Positions 1 through 5,873 of a stretch of DNA of 5,873 bases are shown piece after piece. This DNA comes from Spirochaetales bacterium (lineage in GTDB: Bacteria > Spirochaetota > Spirochaetia > Treponematales > UBA12059), in contig SPCK01000145.1 of assembly GCA_004525355.1 (NCBI GenBank), positions 1 through 5,873 of the forward strand. The letters are read 5' to 3'. The notes beneath the pieces are model-generated. The model was not told the DNA's origin and did no database searches. It saw only the letters and a list, made by a program, of their open reading frames with translations. The position numbers and the translations under genes were made by a program. Numbering within the stretch: the first letter of the stretch is position 1; every line of letters begins with the position of its first letter.

Positions 1-876
1 AAGCAGCTTGGGCATGGAATCGAAAACGCTTGGAGTATAGCCACGCGTGGCAGGTGGTTCGCCGATTGCCAGGCCGATCTCCCGCTGGGCCCTGGCGAAT
101 CGTGTAATCGAATCGAACAGCAGCATGACATCCAGCCCCTGGTCTCGAAAATATTCCGCTACCGCGGTAGCCACATACGCGCCGCGCAACCGCGACAGGG
201 GAGGTGTATCCGAGGTTGACACGATTACGACGGACCGGGCCAGGCCTTCTTCTCCCAGGTCGTTTTCTATGAACTCCCTGACCTCGCGCCCCCGCTCACC
301 GATGAGCGCTATCACGTTGACGTCAGCGTTGGTGTTCCGGGCTATCATGCCCAGAATGGTGGACTTGCCCACCCCGGAACCAGCGAAGATACCCAGTCGT
401 TGACCGCGACCCAGCGGCAGGAGGCCGTCCAGCGAACGTACTCCGGTCACCATCCTGGTCCTGATGCGTCTGCGTGTCATGGCGTCCGGAGCCTGCTGGA
501 CAGCAGGGTAGTATGTCGACGAAGCGATCTCGCCCTTGCCGTCCGCCGGCCTGCCCATGGCGTCCAATGTACGACCGAGCAATTTATCCGATACGGGTAT
601 GCGCAGGAATTCGCCGGTGGCGATCACCGTACAGCCTGCCTCTATCCCATCGAGCCCAGAATATGCCATCAGCTGAACCGTTTCGCCATGGAGTCCTGCC
701 ACCTCCGCCCATGCGGTACGGCCCAATCGGGGAAGGAGTATCTGGCAAACCTCTCCCACGACGGCTTGGGGTCCGTGGCTCTCGACGAGAAGCCCCTGTA
801 CTTTGGTGACGTGACCCGTGTACTTGATGGGATCGACGGCTTCGACCGCATCGAGGTACTTGCCCATGAGGTCCAT
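1..876 (-). CDS. fliI: Flagellum-specific export ATPase FliI (partial, C-terminus outside window)
   Basis: FliI is the hexameric ATPase, homologous to the F1 beta subunit, that drives chaperone release and substrate entry at the flagellar export gate. The window holds 292 codons with no stop; a full protein is about 440, so roughly the last third lies below base 1. The N-terminal beta-barrel domain occupies about residues 18-90. LLGRTLDAMGRP (99-110) opens the catalytic domain. The Walker A loop is GSGVGKST (166-173, K171), the catalytic glutamate is E194 in GERGREVREFIE, and Walker B is VMLLFD (250-255). Spacing K171-E194-D255 equals that of Salmonella K188-E211-D272. RFARAQREIGLAIGEPPATR (259-278) separates FliI from ATP synthase subunits. 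The start is the ATG at 874-876, with GGAAAGG at 888-894 in the end of fliH; an ATG three codons later is possible but lacks a site. All catalytic residues visible are intact. Confidence 0.97.
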   Translation of the reverse strand, partial: MDLMGKYLDAVEAVDPIKYTGHVTKVQGLLVESHGPQAVVGEVCQILLPRLGRTAWAEVAGLHGETVQLMAYSGLDGIEAGCTVIATGEFLRIPVSDKLLGRTLDAMGRPADGKGEIASSTYYPAVQQAPDAMTRRRIRTRMVTGVRSLDGLLPLGRGQRLGIFAGSGVGKSTILGMIARNTNADVNVIALIGERGREVREFIENDLGEEGLARSVVIVSTSDTPPLSRLRGAYVATAVAEYFRDQGLDVMLLFDSITRFARAQREIGLAIGEPPATRGYTPSVFDSMPKLL

Positions 877-879
877 GGC

Positions 880-1797
880 TTACTGCGCCTTTCCGCGAGC
901 CTTGATGGGCGATATATCGAGGATTTTCTCCTCGAGCTCGTGCAGTTGGCTCTGGATTCGCGCGTCAATTTCACCAAAGTCCGTCTCGATCACGCAACCG
1001 CCCCGGTCGATGGAGGAGTCTTCGAGTACGGTGATGCGTTTTGCGTTCTCCGCCATCTCGATGAAATCCTTGACATGGTCGCTGGCCAATTGCAGGTCGG
1101 CCAGATTCACCTTGATAATGATGTCGCTGCGAGTCTTGAGTTTGCGCAACGCCTGTGCGATGTTGGAAATGACGACGTTCTTCTGGTTCTCGGAAATGGT
1201 TTTAACCACCTTCCGTGCGACCAGAAGCACGAGTTCGACGATCTGACCCTCGGTCTGCTCAAGTATCTCCGAGCGTTTGTCCATTGCGCGCTCCAGGATG
1301 GTGTGCAACCTGCCAACCAGGCGATCAACCTCGTTCTTACCTTCTTTGAAACCATCCTCGCGGCCCTGGTCAAAACCCTTCCTGAACGCGTCCTTGGTCA
1401 CCTCGTCGACCCGCGCGCGCGCCTGGGATTCCATGGCCTGGATCTTGGACTCAGCGTCGCTGAGCGCCCGCTCCGCGGCGTCCTCGGCCTCCCTGCGGAT
1501 TTTCAGCGCCTGGTCGTTCTTCTGCTTGACTTCCTCGAATGCGGTAGCCTCCGCACTGGCGACTATTCCCTGGGCTTCCGCCCGCGCCGCAGAAACCATC
1601 GCTTCCTTTTCCTGTTCCCAGTGTTCCTTGAACAACTCGGCTTCGCGGCGCAGATCGTCCGCGGTGGGTCCCTCGTACTCCAGGGCGGGGGGAGCCTCTT
1701 CCAGTTCCTCGTCGACGGCCTTGCCACCGGGCGTATTCAGGATGAACGCGCTGGTGAGGGGAACGATCTCCTGGGGCCTGAATACGGTCTTGGCCAT
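880..1797 (-). CDS. fliH: Flagellar export ATPase regulator FliH
   Basis: FliH is a cytoplasmic dimer that binds the FliI ATPase, restrains its activity and tethers it to the C-ring; it is related to the peripheral stalk of F/V-type ATPases and to YscL. The protein is 305 residues, long for the family (about 235 in E. coli). Residues 1-20 (MAKTVFRPQEIVPLTSAFIL) are a likely FliM/FliN- or gate-contacting N-terminus, followed by an acidic linker. Residues about 47-135 are rich in Ala, Glu, Lys and Arg and read as a long coiled coil. Then comes a run of glycines four apart, G141, G145, G149 and G153, extended upstream by A137: the GxxxG repeat typical of FliH. The C-terminal domain ends with GGCVIETDFGEIDARIQSQL (266-285), the FliH/YscL signature. 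The ATG at 1795-1797 has GAAGGAAA at 1805-1812 upstream, overlapping the fliG stop. Its TAA is 3 nt before fliI. Confidence 0.94.
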   Translation of the reverse strand: MAKTVFRPQEIVPLTSAFILNTPGGKAVDEELEEAPPALEYEGPTADDLRREAELFKEHWEQEKEAMVSAARAEAQGIVASAEATAFEEVKQKNDQALKIRREAEDAAERALSDAESKIQAMESQARARVDEVTKDAFRKGFDQGREDGFKEGKNEVDRLVGRLHTILERAMDKRSEILEQTEGQIVELVLLVARKVVKTISENQKNVVISNIAQALRKLKTRSDIIIKVNLADLQLASDHVKDFIEMAENAKRITVLEDSSIDRGGCVIETDFGEIDARIQSQLHELEEKILDISPIKARGKAQ

Positions 1798-1811
1798 ACG
1801 GGCGTTTCCTT

Positions 1812-2888
1812 CTACTGAATGAGCTGGTCGTCCTCGCCACGGGCGATGATGATTTCGCCCGTGTCCTCCAGATGCCTGATGACAGCGACGATCTTCTGCT
1901 GGGCTTCTTCCACGTCCTTTATGCGCACGGGTCCCATGTATTCCATGTCTTCCTTGAGAGCCTGGGCCGCGCGCTTGGATACGTTCTGGTATACCTTCTC
2001 CGCCACTTCCTGATCCACGCCCTTGAGGGCTCGCGTGAGGTCCTGGGTATCCACTTCCCGGATGACCTTCTGGATGGAACGGTTGTCCAGCATGACGATG
2101 TCCTCGAACACAAACATCTTCTTCTTGATTTCTTCGGCCAGCTCGGGATTTTCCTCTTCCAGCGCTTCAAGGATGCCCTTCTCGGTCGTACGGTCGGCAA
2201 GGTTGAGTATCTCGACAATGGCATCGACGCCGCCCGCCGCCGTGTAATCCTCGCTGGACAGGGTCGATAGTTTCTTCTCCAGTACCCGCTCGACCTCGCG
2301 AAGCACTTCCGGAGAGGTACGGTCCATCATGGCAATGCGCTTGGCGACGTCGGACTGGTTCTCCTTGGGGAGCTTGGTCAGTATGTAACTTGCCTTGTTC
2401 GGCTCAAGGTAGGCCAGAATGAGGGCGATAGTCTGCGGATGCTCCGTCTGGATGAAGTTGAGCAGGTTGGCCGGGTCGGTACGGCGGATGAAATCGAACG
2501 GTCGTACCTGCAGGCTGCTGGTCAACCGGTTGATGATATCGATGGCTTTCTGGGATCCCAGCGCCTTTTCAAGCAATTCCCGGGCATAGTCGATGCCGCC
2601 CGACGAGATGAACTCGCTGGCCATCATGAGTTCCTGGAACTCCATGAGGACCGAATCCTTGAGATCCGGCTCCACGTTCTCGAGCCGCGCTATCTCAAAC
2701 GTCAGCGCCTCTATCTCATCTTCCCGCAGATGCTTGAATATCTCTGCGGATATCTCGCTGCCCAGGGTGATGAGGAAGATCGCGGCCTTCTGGCGGCCGT
2801 TGAGATCCTTGGCGGACTTCGGTTTCTTGGCCGAAGAACCGGATGTAGGGGTCGAAGACTTGCTCTTGGACATCGCGGCTTGGGCCAT
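1812..2888 (-). CDS. fliG: Flagellar motor switch / torque protein FliG
   Basis: FliG forms the upper C-ring: its N-terminal domain binds the FliF tail, its middle domain binds FliM, and its C-terminal domain meets the stator and turns current into torque. The protein is 358 residues against about 331 in E. coli. Residues 1-27 are an extra Ser/Lys-rich tail; the FliG fold begins at LNGRQKAAIFLITLGSE (29-45). The middle domain has the EHPQ motif at 149-152 and GGVD at 219-222, and the C-terminal domain has the MFVF hinge motif at 258-261. The torque helix is intact: R306, E313, D314 and R322 align with E. coli R281, D288, D289 and R297, with identical spacing and only a conservative Asp-to-Glu change. 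These charges indicate a functional motor protein rather than a degenerate paralogue. KHLREDEIE (53-61) resembles spirochaete FliG as I remember it; spirochaetes often carry a second FliG elsewhere, and this one looks like the torque-competent copy. The TAG is 14 nt before fliH. Confidence 0.98.
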   Translation of the reverse strand: MAQAAMSKSKSSTPTSGSSAKKPKSAKDLNGRQKAAIFLITLGSEISAEIFKHLREDEIEALTFEIARLENVEPDLKDSVLMEFQELMMASEFISSGGIDYARELLEKALGSQKAIDIINRLTSSLQVRPFDFIRRTDPANLLNFIQTEHPQTIALILAYLEPNKASYILTKLPKENQSDVAKRIAMMDRTSPEVLREVERVLEKKLSTLSSEDYTAAGGVDAIVEILNLADRTTEKGILEALEEENPELAEEIKKKMFVFEDIVMLDNRSIQKVIREVDTQDLTRALKGVDQEVAEKVYQNVSKRAAQALKEDMEYMGPVRIKDVEEAQQKIVAVIRHLEDTGEIIIARGEDDQLIQ

Positions 2889-2891
2889 GAC

Positions 2892-4598
2892 TTATTCCTC
2901 CCTGAGCCAGGTACGTATCAGCTGGGCCACATCCTCGGGATGTTCCTTGGCCATGTTGATGGCATGCTCCTGGAGATCCAGGCGCTTTCGCTCCTCCACG
3001 GACATGGATACCTCGATATTCTGTTCCTCCGCCTGGCGAATGGCATTTTCCCTGAGCATCTGCTGTTCCAGCGCCCGCTTTTCCTCGGATATGCGGCGCC
3101 GGCGCTCCAGTTCCCTGGACACGAGCCTGAACACGATGAACGACACGAGCAGGAATGCCAGCCCTATCAGTGAATACAACACCACGCGGCGGAGCTGCAG
3201 GGTCCGCAGGAAATCGGCGTCTTCCACCTTGAACTGCGCGCTCCGGTCAAACTGAATGTTCCTCACGGTAACCGAATCGCCGCGCATACGGTTGTACCCG
3301 ATGGCATCCCGAATGAGCGCTGCCGCGGCATCCAGCTCCAGCTGCGGTACCTGGACGTACTCGCGGTCAATACCGCCATCTGTCCGCACGAGCGGTTCAC
3401 CTTTGTCAGTATACTTCCATTTCCAGACCCCGTCGATATTAACCGAGACAGTTACCCGATCGATGGCCGGAGACGTGTTTTCCTGCGTATTGCGTTCGTT
3501 CAGCGCCTCGTTCTCGACCACGTAGGTCTCGGTGGCCTTGCCCACCATGTTCTGCAGGTCCTTGTAGGCCGGAGACGTCTGTCCTTCCACGCCGGCAGGC
3601 CCCTCCGGATTGAAGCCGGTCCCCTGATATTCATAGGCTTTGCGCTCGGTCGATTCGCGCACGCTCGGCTGGATGACCGAGTCGTCGTAAGGCGTGATGG
3701 GATTGTCCGGCTTGAGCGTGAAGGGAAAGTACTCCTTCGTGGCGACGGTCTTCTTGCTCATGTCCATGTCAAGCTTGATGTTCAGGTCGCGCACGCGGTC
3801 GGCGGTATAGATTTGCTGCAGCGCCTTGAGCACGGCCGCCCGGTAATAGGCTTCCTGGCGCTGGATGAGTTGCTGCTCGCGTTTGGTCAGCTCGAGCCTG
3901 TCCATATCCTGTAGCCCGGCGAAGTCGTTGAGCACGATGCCGTTCTGGTCGGTGATCACGATGTTCTCGTCGAGAAGCCCCGAGACGGCAAACTTGATGA
4001 TCTTCTGGATACCCTCCAGCTGCTTGCGGTTCGTCACGATGTCAGAACCAGGCTTTGGGTACAGGATGACACTGGCAGTAACCGGTTTCTGATCCTCCGA
4101 GAAGAGTTTGTCCTCGGGTATCTCGATGACCACGTTGGCCTTGTCCACCGCTTCGATGGACTCGATATGGCGGGTCACTTCCTGGATGATCGCACGTCGC
4201 AGGTTGACGTTGCGCTCGAAATCGGTGGTGGTAAATCGATCGATCGAGAACACGTCCCACAGGGACGTCCCTTGGGGAATCAGGTCCTCCCGCAGGAGCA
4301 CTGATACCGCCCGCGATCGGGTCGCCTGATCCTTGACGTAGAGGATATTATTCTCGGCCACGTTGAACTCGATGCCCTCCGAGTCCAGCCGGCTGGTGAT
4401 CAACCGCAGTTCATCGTCGCTCTGTATCGGCGTGTTTATCAGGCGCACTTGGGTAGGAGTTCCCGATACTGTAAAAAGCAGGACGATGGCGACGAGCACC
4501 GCGCCGGCGATGCCGATCAGGATGAGCTTTTGGGGCAAACCCCAGGAACCCCACAGGGTCTTGAGGCGGTCCAGAGTTTTCTTGAGCCACTCGTTCAT
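2892..4598 (-). CDS. fliF: Flagellar MS-ring protein FliF
   Basis: FliF oligomerises in the inner membrane to form the MS ring, the base on which the rod, export gate and C-ring are built. With the ATG at 4596-4598 it is 568 residues, the normal size. A hydrophobic segment at 25-44 (LILIGIAGAVLVAIVL) is membrane helix 1 and one at 472-493 (VVLYSLIGLAFLLVSFIVF) is helix 2; the part between lies in the periplasm. Residues about 48-215 form the YscJ/FliF-type ring-building motifs, including DFERNVNLRRAI and VIEIPEDKLF. Residues about 225-450 are the third ring-building domain, split by an insertion (about 290-375) that carries PEGPAGVEGQTSPAYKDL, counterpart of the beta-collar loop. After helix 2 comes a charged coiled-coil-like tail (494-545) and the C-terminal FliG-binding motif HPEDVAQLIRTWL (553-565). 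The frame is open upstream to a TTG adding 18 residues that do not look like FliF. Its TAA is 3 nt before fliG, and the fliG ribosome site lies in the last fliF codons. Confidence 0.97.
   Translation of the reverse strand: MNEWLKKTLDRLKTLWGSWGLPQKLILIGIAGAVLVAIVLLFTVSGTPTQVRLINTPIQSDDELRLITSRLDSEGIEFNVAENNILYVKDQATRSRAVSVLLREDLIPQGTSLWDVFSIDRFTTTDFERNVNLRRAIIQEVTRHIESIEAVDKANVVIEIPEDKLFSEDQKPVTASVILYPKPGSDIVTNRKQLEGIQKIIKFAVSGLLDENIVITDQNGIVLNDFAGLQDMDRLELTKREQQLIQRQEAYYRAAVLKALQQIYTADRVRDLNIKLDMDMSKKTVATKEYFPFTLKPDNPITPYDDSVIQPSVRESTERKAYEYQGTGFNPEGPAGVEGQTSPAYKDLQNMVGKATETYVVENEALNERNTQENTSPAIDRVTVSVNIDGVWKWKYTDKGEPLVRTDGGIDREYVQVPQLELDAAAALIRDAIGYNRMRGDSVTVRNIQFDRSAQFKVEDADFLRTLQLRRVVLYSLIGLAFLLVSFIVFRLVSRELERRRRISEEKRALEQQMLRENAIRQAEEQNIEVSMSVEERKRLDLQEHAINMAKEHPEDVAQLIRTWLREE
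2895..2903 (-). promoter_or_regulatory. Ribosome binding site of fliG inside the end of fliF
   Basis: AGGGAGGAA on the minus strand is a near-ideal Shine-Dalgarno sequence. It covers the last codons of fliF (encoding REE) and lies six bases before the fliG ATG at 2886-2888, fixing that start over the later in-frame ATG at 2871-2873. The overlap suggests fliF and fliG are translationally coupled, which would suit two proteins that assemble in near-matching numbers. Confidence 0.8.
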
Positions 4599-4691
4599 GT
4601 TCCCCCTCCCAGAAGAACGAACGACAGGGACGCACAAGGCGTCTTCCATCAATTCGCGTTACGAGAAAGCGGAGCCGTCAGGGGCGCCCCG
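4599..4691 (-). other. fliE-fliF intergenic region with palindrome and small hairpin
   Basis: This 93-nt stretch is the only loose junction in the operon; the others are 3 to 28 nt. One base after the fliE TGA lies a perfect 10-bp palindrome, GGGGCGCCCC (4681-4690), flanked by a direct repeat of TGACGG (minus strand; 4689-4694 and 4675-4680), the first copy of which includes the fliE stop. A second inverted repeat, GACGC-CTTGT-GCGTC, sits at 4629-4643. Neither is followed by a T-run, so neither looks like an intrinsic terminator. I found no convincing -35/-10 pair. The region ends in the strong fliF ribosome site. Confidence 0.6.
4602..4610 (-). promoter_or_regulatory. Strong ribosome binding site of fliF
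   Basis: GGGAGGGGG on the minus strand lies three bases before the ATG at 4596-4598. It is the only good Shine-Dalgarno-like sequence in the gap and decides the fliF start: the frame stays open 18 codons further upstream to a TTG at 4650-4652, but no purine-rich site precedes that codon. Confidence 0.75.
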
Positions 4692-5063
4692 TCACCTCGT
4701 GTTTATGAGATCCCGCCACGCGCGGACTACGCGGTCCAGCACGGTACGGGTAATATTGAGCGACAGATTGGCCTTGGCCATCGCGATCGTCACGTCGTGG
4801 GCCTCGATGGAATCGGGATTGATCAGGAAGGTCTCGATGGCGCCAGACGCGTCCAGCTGGTCCGTGTTCACCCCGTCGAGAGCCTTGAGCATAGCATCTT
4901 CGAATCCGGTAGCCGATATTGATTCTTCGTCTTCATTTGATGGAGCCTGGAGGATGCTCGATGCCCCGGTCAGGCGCGAGACCGAGCGTGCGGCGGTCGT
5001 TTTCTGCGTCGCCAGCATTTCCGCGGCATTTCCCGTCAGGATCGAACCGAATTCGATGGCCAT
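4692..5063 (-). CDS. fliE: Flagellar hook-basal body complex protein FliE
   Basis: FliE is the small adaptor between the MS ring (FliF) and the rod (FlgB/FlgC); it is among the first substrates of the flagellar export gate. The protein is 123 residues, slightly longer than the usual 100-110. The diagnostic part is the C-terminal half: FEDAMLKALDGVN at 54-66, then HDVTIAMAKANLSLNI at 89-104, matching the FliE pattern in which a D(V/I).IAM..A.LS.. helix is followed by a rod-type helix ending in basic residues. The last residues, RVVRAWRDLINTR, take the place of the family's usual NK...AYQEIM.M end and are more divergent. Residues 1-50 are variable and show no recognisable domain. The ATG at 5061-5063 follows the flgC stop by 5 nt, with purine-rich GGCAGGTAGGG across the stop as a plausible ribosome site, so translation is probably coupled. 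Position between flgC and fliF supports the name strongly. Confidence 0.93.
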   Translation of the reverse strand: MAIEFGSILTGNAAEMLATQKTTAARSVSRLTGASSILQAPSNEDEESISATGFEDAMLKALDGVNTDQLDASGAIETFLINPDSIEAHDVTIAMAKANLSLNITRTVLDRVVRAWRDLINTR

Positions 5064-5068
5064 ACGCC

Positions 5069-5527
5069 CTACCTGCCTATCTCCAGGGCCTTGAGGAACA
5101 TGGCCTTGGATCCATTGATGATCGCCGCGTTGGCTTCGTAAGCGCGCGACGCCGCTATCAGGTCAACCATCTCCGTGACGATGTTGACGTTGGGATACTC
5201 GACGTAATCCGTGTAGGGTCCGGTTTTTATGGCGTCGGGATGGGTCGGGTCGTAGACGTATCGGGACGCCGTCGAGGTATCCTTCTGGATCTCCGAGACG
5301 CGCACTCCGTTGCCGGCTCCTCCGTCCCACTCGTCGGGCAGGAACGGCAGGCGGAAATACGGTGTATCCGCGATCGGTTCGAGCACCACCCGGGATCGCT
5401 TGTAGGCTCCGCCCTCGGGAGTACGCGTGGTATTCGCGTTGGCGATATTGTCAGAGATGACGTCCTGGCGTAGCCGTTCGACCGTCATTCCTGTCGCCGC
5501 GATGTTGATTGCCGTAAACATTCCCAT
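5069..5527 (-). CDS. flgC: Flagellar proximal rod protein FlgC
   Basis: FlgC is a proximal rod subunit that assembles next to FlgB in the periplasm after export through the flagellar type III gate. It is 152 residues, somewhat longer than the roughly 135 of enteric FlgC. The N-terminal axial helix (INIAATGMTVERLRQDVISDN, residues 7-27) leads into the hallmark NIANANTTRTPEGGAYKR (28-44 region). The C-terminus carries YPNVNIVTEMVDLIAASRAYEAN from about residue 111, the rod-protein signature that packs against the N-terminal helix. Between them, residues 50-105 form the variable domain and contain VYDPTHPDA. The start is the first ATG (5525-5527), with GGGGAG at 5535-5540 seven bases upstream; the second ATG (5519-5521) would be too close to that site. 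No signal peptide is seen, as expected. It ends in LEIGR and its TAG lies 5 nt before fliE. Confidence 0.97.
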   Translation of the reverse strand: MGMFTAINIAATGMTVERLRQDVISDNIANANTTRTPEGGAYKRSRVVLEPIADTPYFRLPFLPDEWDGGAGNGVRVSEIQKDTSTASRYVYDPTHPDAIKTGPYTDYVEYPNVNIVTEMVDLIAASRAYEANAAIINGSKAMFLKALEIGR

Positions 5528-5534
5528 GGTTAAG

Positions 5535-5540
5535 CTCCCC
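5535..5540 (-). promoter_or_regulatory. Ribosome binding site of flgC
   Basis: GGGGAG on the minus strand lies seven bases before the ATG at 5525-5527, inside the 28-nt flgB-flgC gap. It supports the first of two nearby in-frame ATGs as the flgC start. Confidence 0.7.
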
Positions 5541-5555
5541 TACCGCAATGGTGGA

Positions 5556-5873
5556 TCATGCCCGGACTATCTGGTTGACCTGGTTGAACTCGTACGCTGT
5601 CGCCTGGGTCATCAGGGTATAGCGCAGCTGGTTCTCCAGCGATGCCATGAACTCCTCTTCGGCGTTCACGTTGTTGCCGTTGTTCTTCTCGGTGGACAGG
5701 TAATCCAGCACGCGCCTCGGCTCCACGCTACGCCAATTCACCGGCTGATAATTTGACACATGCCGCTCTCTGGACCGCTTGAGTTCTATCGCAGGCCTGG
5801 AATCTTCAGTATCGATGGCGCGCTTGAGAAAGGCCTCAAAGTTTATCTGCGAACGCTTGAAATTCGGTACATC
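5556..5873 (-). CDS. flgB: Flagellar proximal rod protein FlgB (partial, N-terminus outside window)
   Basis: FlgB is one of the proximal rod subunits that sit on the MS ring and FliE; it is exported through the flagellar type III apparatus and has no cleaved signal peptide. The open frame continues unbroken to the window edge and gives 105 residues plus a TGA stop. The first visible residues, DVPNFKRSQINFEAFLKRA, match the conserved FlgB N-terminal region (family consensus roughly NIAN..TPGYKR.D..FE..L), so roughly 30 residues are missing. The middle has SVEPRRVLDY and NGNNVNAEEEF, and the C-terminus is the amphipathic helix FlgB shares with other axial proteins (ENQLRYTLMTQATAYEFNQ). A GTG at 5757-5759 could be taken as a start and would give a 67-residue protein, but the upstream frame carries clear FlgB sequence, so it is internal. 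VPN replaces the usual TPG, which I associate with spirochaete FlgB. It is followed by flgC after 28 nt. Confidence 0.93.
   Translation of the reverse strand, partial: DVPNFKRSQINFEAFLKRAIDTEDSRPAIELKRSRERHVSNYQPVNWRSVEPRRVLDYLSTEKNNGNNVNAEEEFMASLENQLRYTLMTQATAYEFNQVNQIVRA

Noticed and set aside
669..977. Minus-strand frame of 102 codons across the fliH-fliI junction
   Set aside because: It is a different frame from both fliH and fliI, which both show intact motifs through this stretch. Its Arg/Ser-rich product is typical of an out-of-frame shadow.
400..1818. 472-codon plus-strand open frame opposite fliI and fliH
   Set aside because: It lies wholly antisense to two genes with clear family motifs. 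Its translation has no recognisable domain, and its length is explained by the GC-rich codons of the opposite strand.
2439..3173. 244-codon plus-strand open frame spanning the fliG-fliF junction
   Set aside because: Antisense to conserved coding sequence of fliG and fliF; it shows no family motif and ends without relation to any gene boundary.
4599..4652. An 18-residue N-terminal extension of FliF beginning at a TTG
   Set aside because: No ribosome site precedes the TTG, the added residues do not resemble FliF, and a strong site sits just before the ATG at 4596-4598.
4681..4690. GGGGCGCCCC as an intrinsic terminator after fliE
   Set aside because: The palindrome leaves almost no loop and is not followed by a T-run; a terminator here would also cut the operon before fliF.
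5556..5759. A short 67-residue gene starting at GTG 5757-5759
   Set aside because: The same frame continues upstream to the window edge with conserved FlgB sequence, so this is the C-terminal part of flgB.

Overview
The window holds one tightly packed flagellar operon, entirely on the minus strand, read from the high-coordinate end to the low one: flgB (5' end missing), flgC, fliE, fliF, fliG, fliH, fliI (3' end missing). This is the widely conserved module for the proximal rod (FlgB, FlgC), the rod/MS-ring adaptor (FliE), the MS ring (FliF), the first C-ring protein and torque partner of the stator (FliG), and the cytoplasmic export regulator and ATPase (FliH, FliI). Four proteins carry enough family-specific residues for near-certain naming; FliE and FliH are named from C-terminal motifs plus gene order. 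No tRNA, rRNA, CRISPR array, insertion sequence or phage gene was seen.

Layout: flgB runs in from beyond 5873 and stops at 5556. flgC is 5527-5069, fliE 5063-4692, fliF 4598-2892, fliG 2888-1812, fliH 1797-880, and fliI starts at 876 and runs off at base 1. Gaps are 28, 5, 93, 3, 14 and 3 nt, so translational coupling is likely at most junctions. The one loose junction is the 93-nt fliE-fliF gap, which holds a GC palindrome and a small hairpin. No gene-free stretch reaches 300 bases. The operon promoter is not in the window and must lie upstream of flgB, beyond 5873.

Organism: a flagellated bacterium with fairly GC-rich DNA (judged by eye, not counted). Several protein signatures match my recollection of spirochaete flagellar proteins better than those of proteobacteria: the FlgB stretch NVPNFKRSQINFE-like start and VEPRRVLDY, the FlgC C-terminus, the FliF PEGPAGVEGQT segment and the FliG KHLREDEIE segment. 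Spirochaetota, perhaps an uncultivated or environmental lineage, is therefore my best guess, in which case these flagella would be periplasmic. This is inference from memory, not from a search.

How the parts work together: FliF forms the inner-membrane ring around the export gate. FliE joins that ring to the rod subunits FlgB and FlgC on the periplasmic side. FliG binds the FliF C-terminal tail on the cytoplasmic side and receives torque. FliH dimers tether and restrain the FliI ATPase, which feeds substrates to the gate. I see no undescribed system here; the points worth a second look are small variations within a known one.
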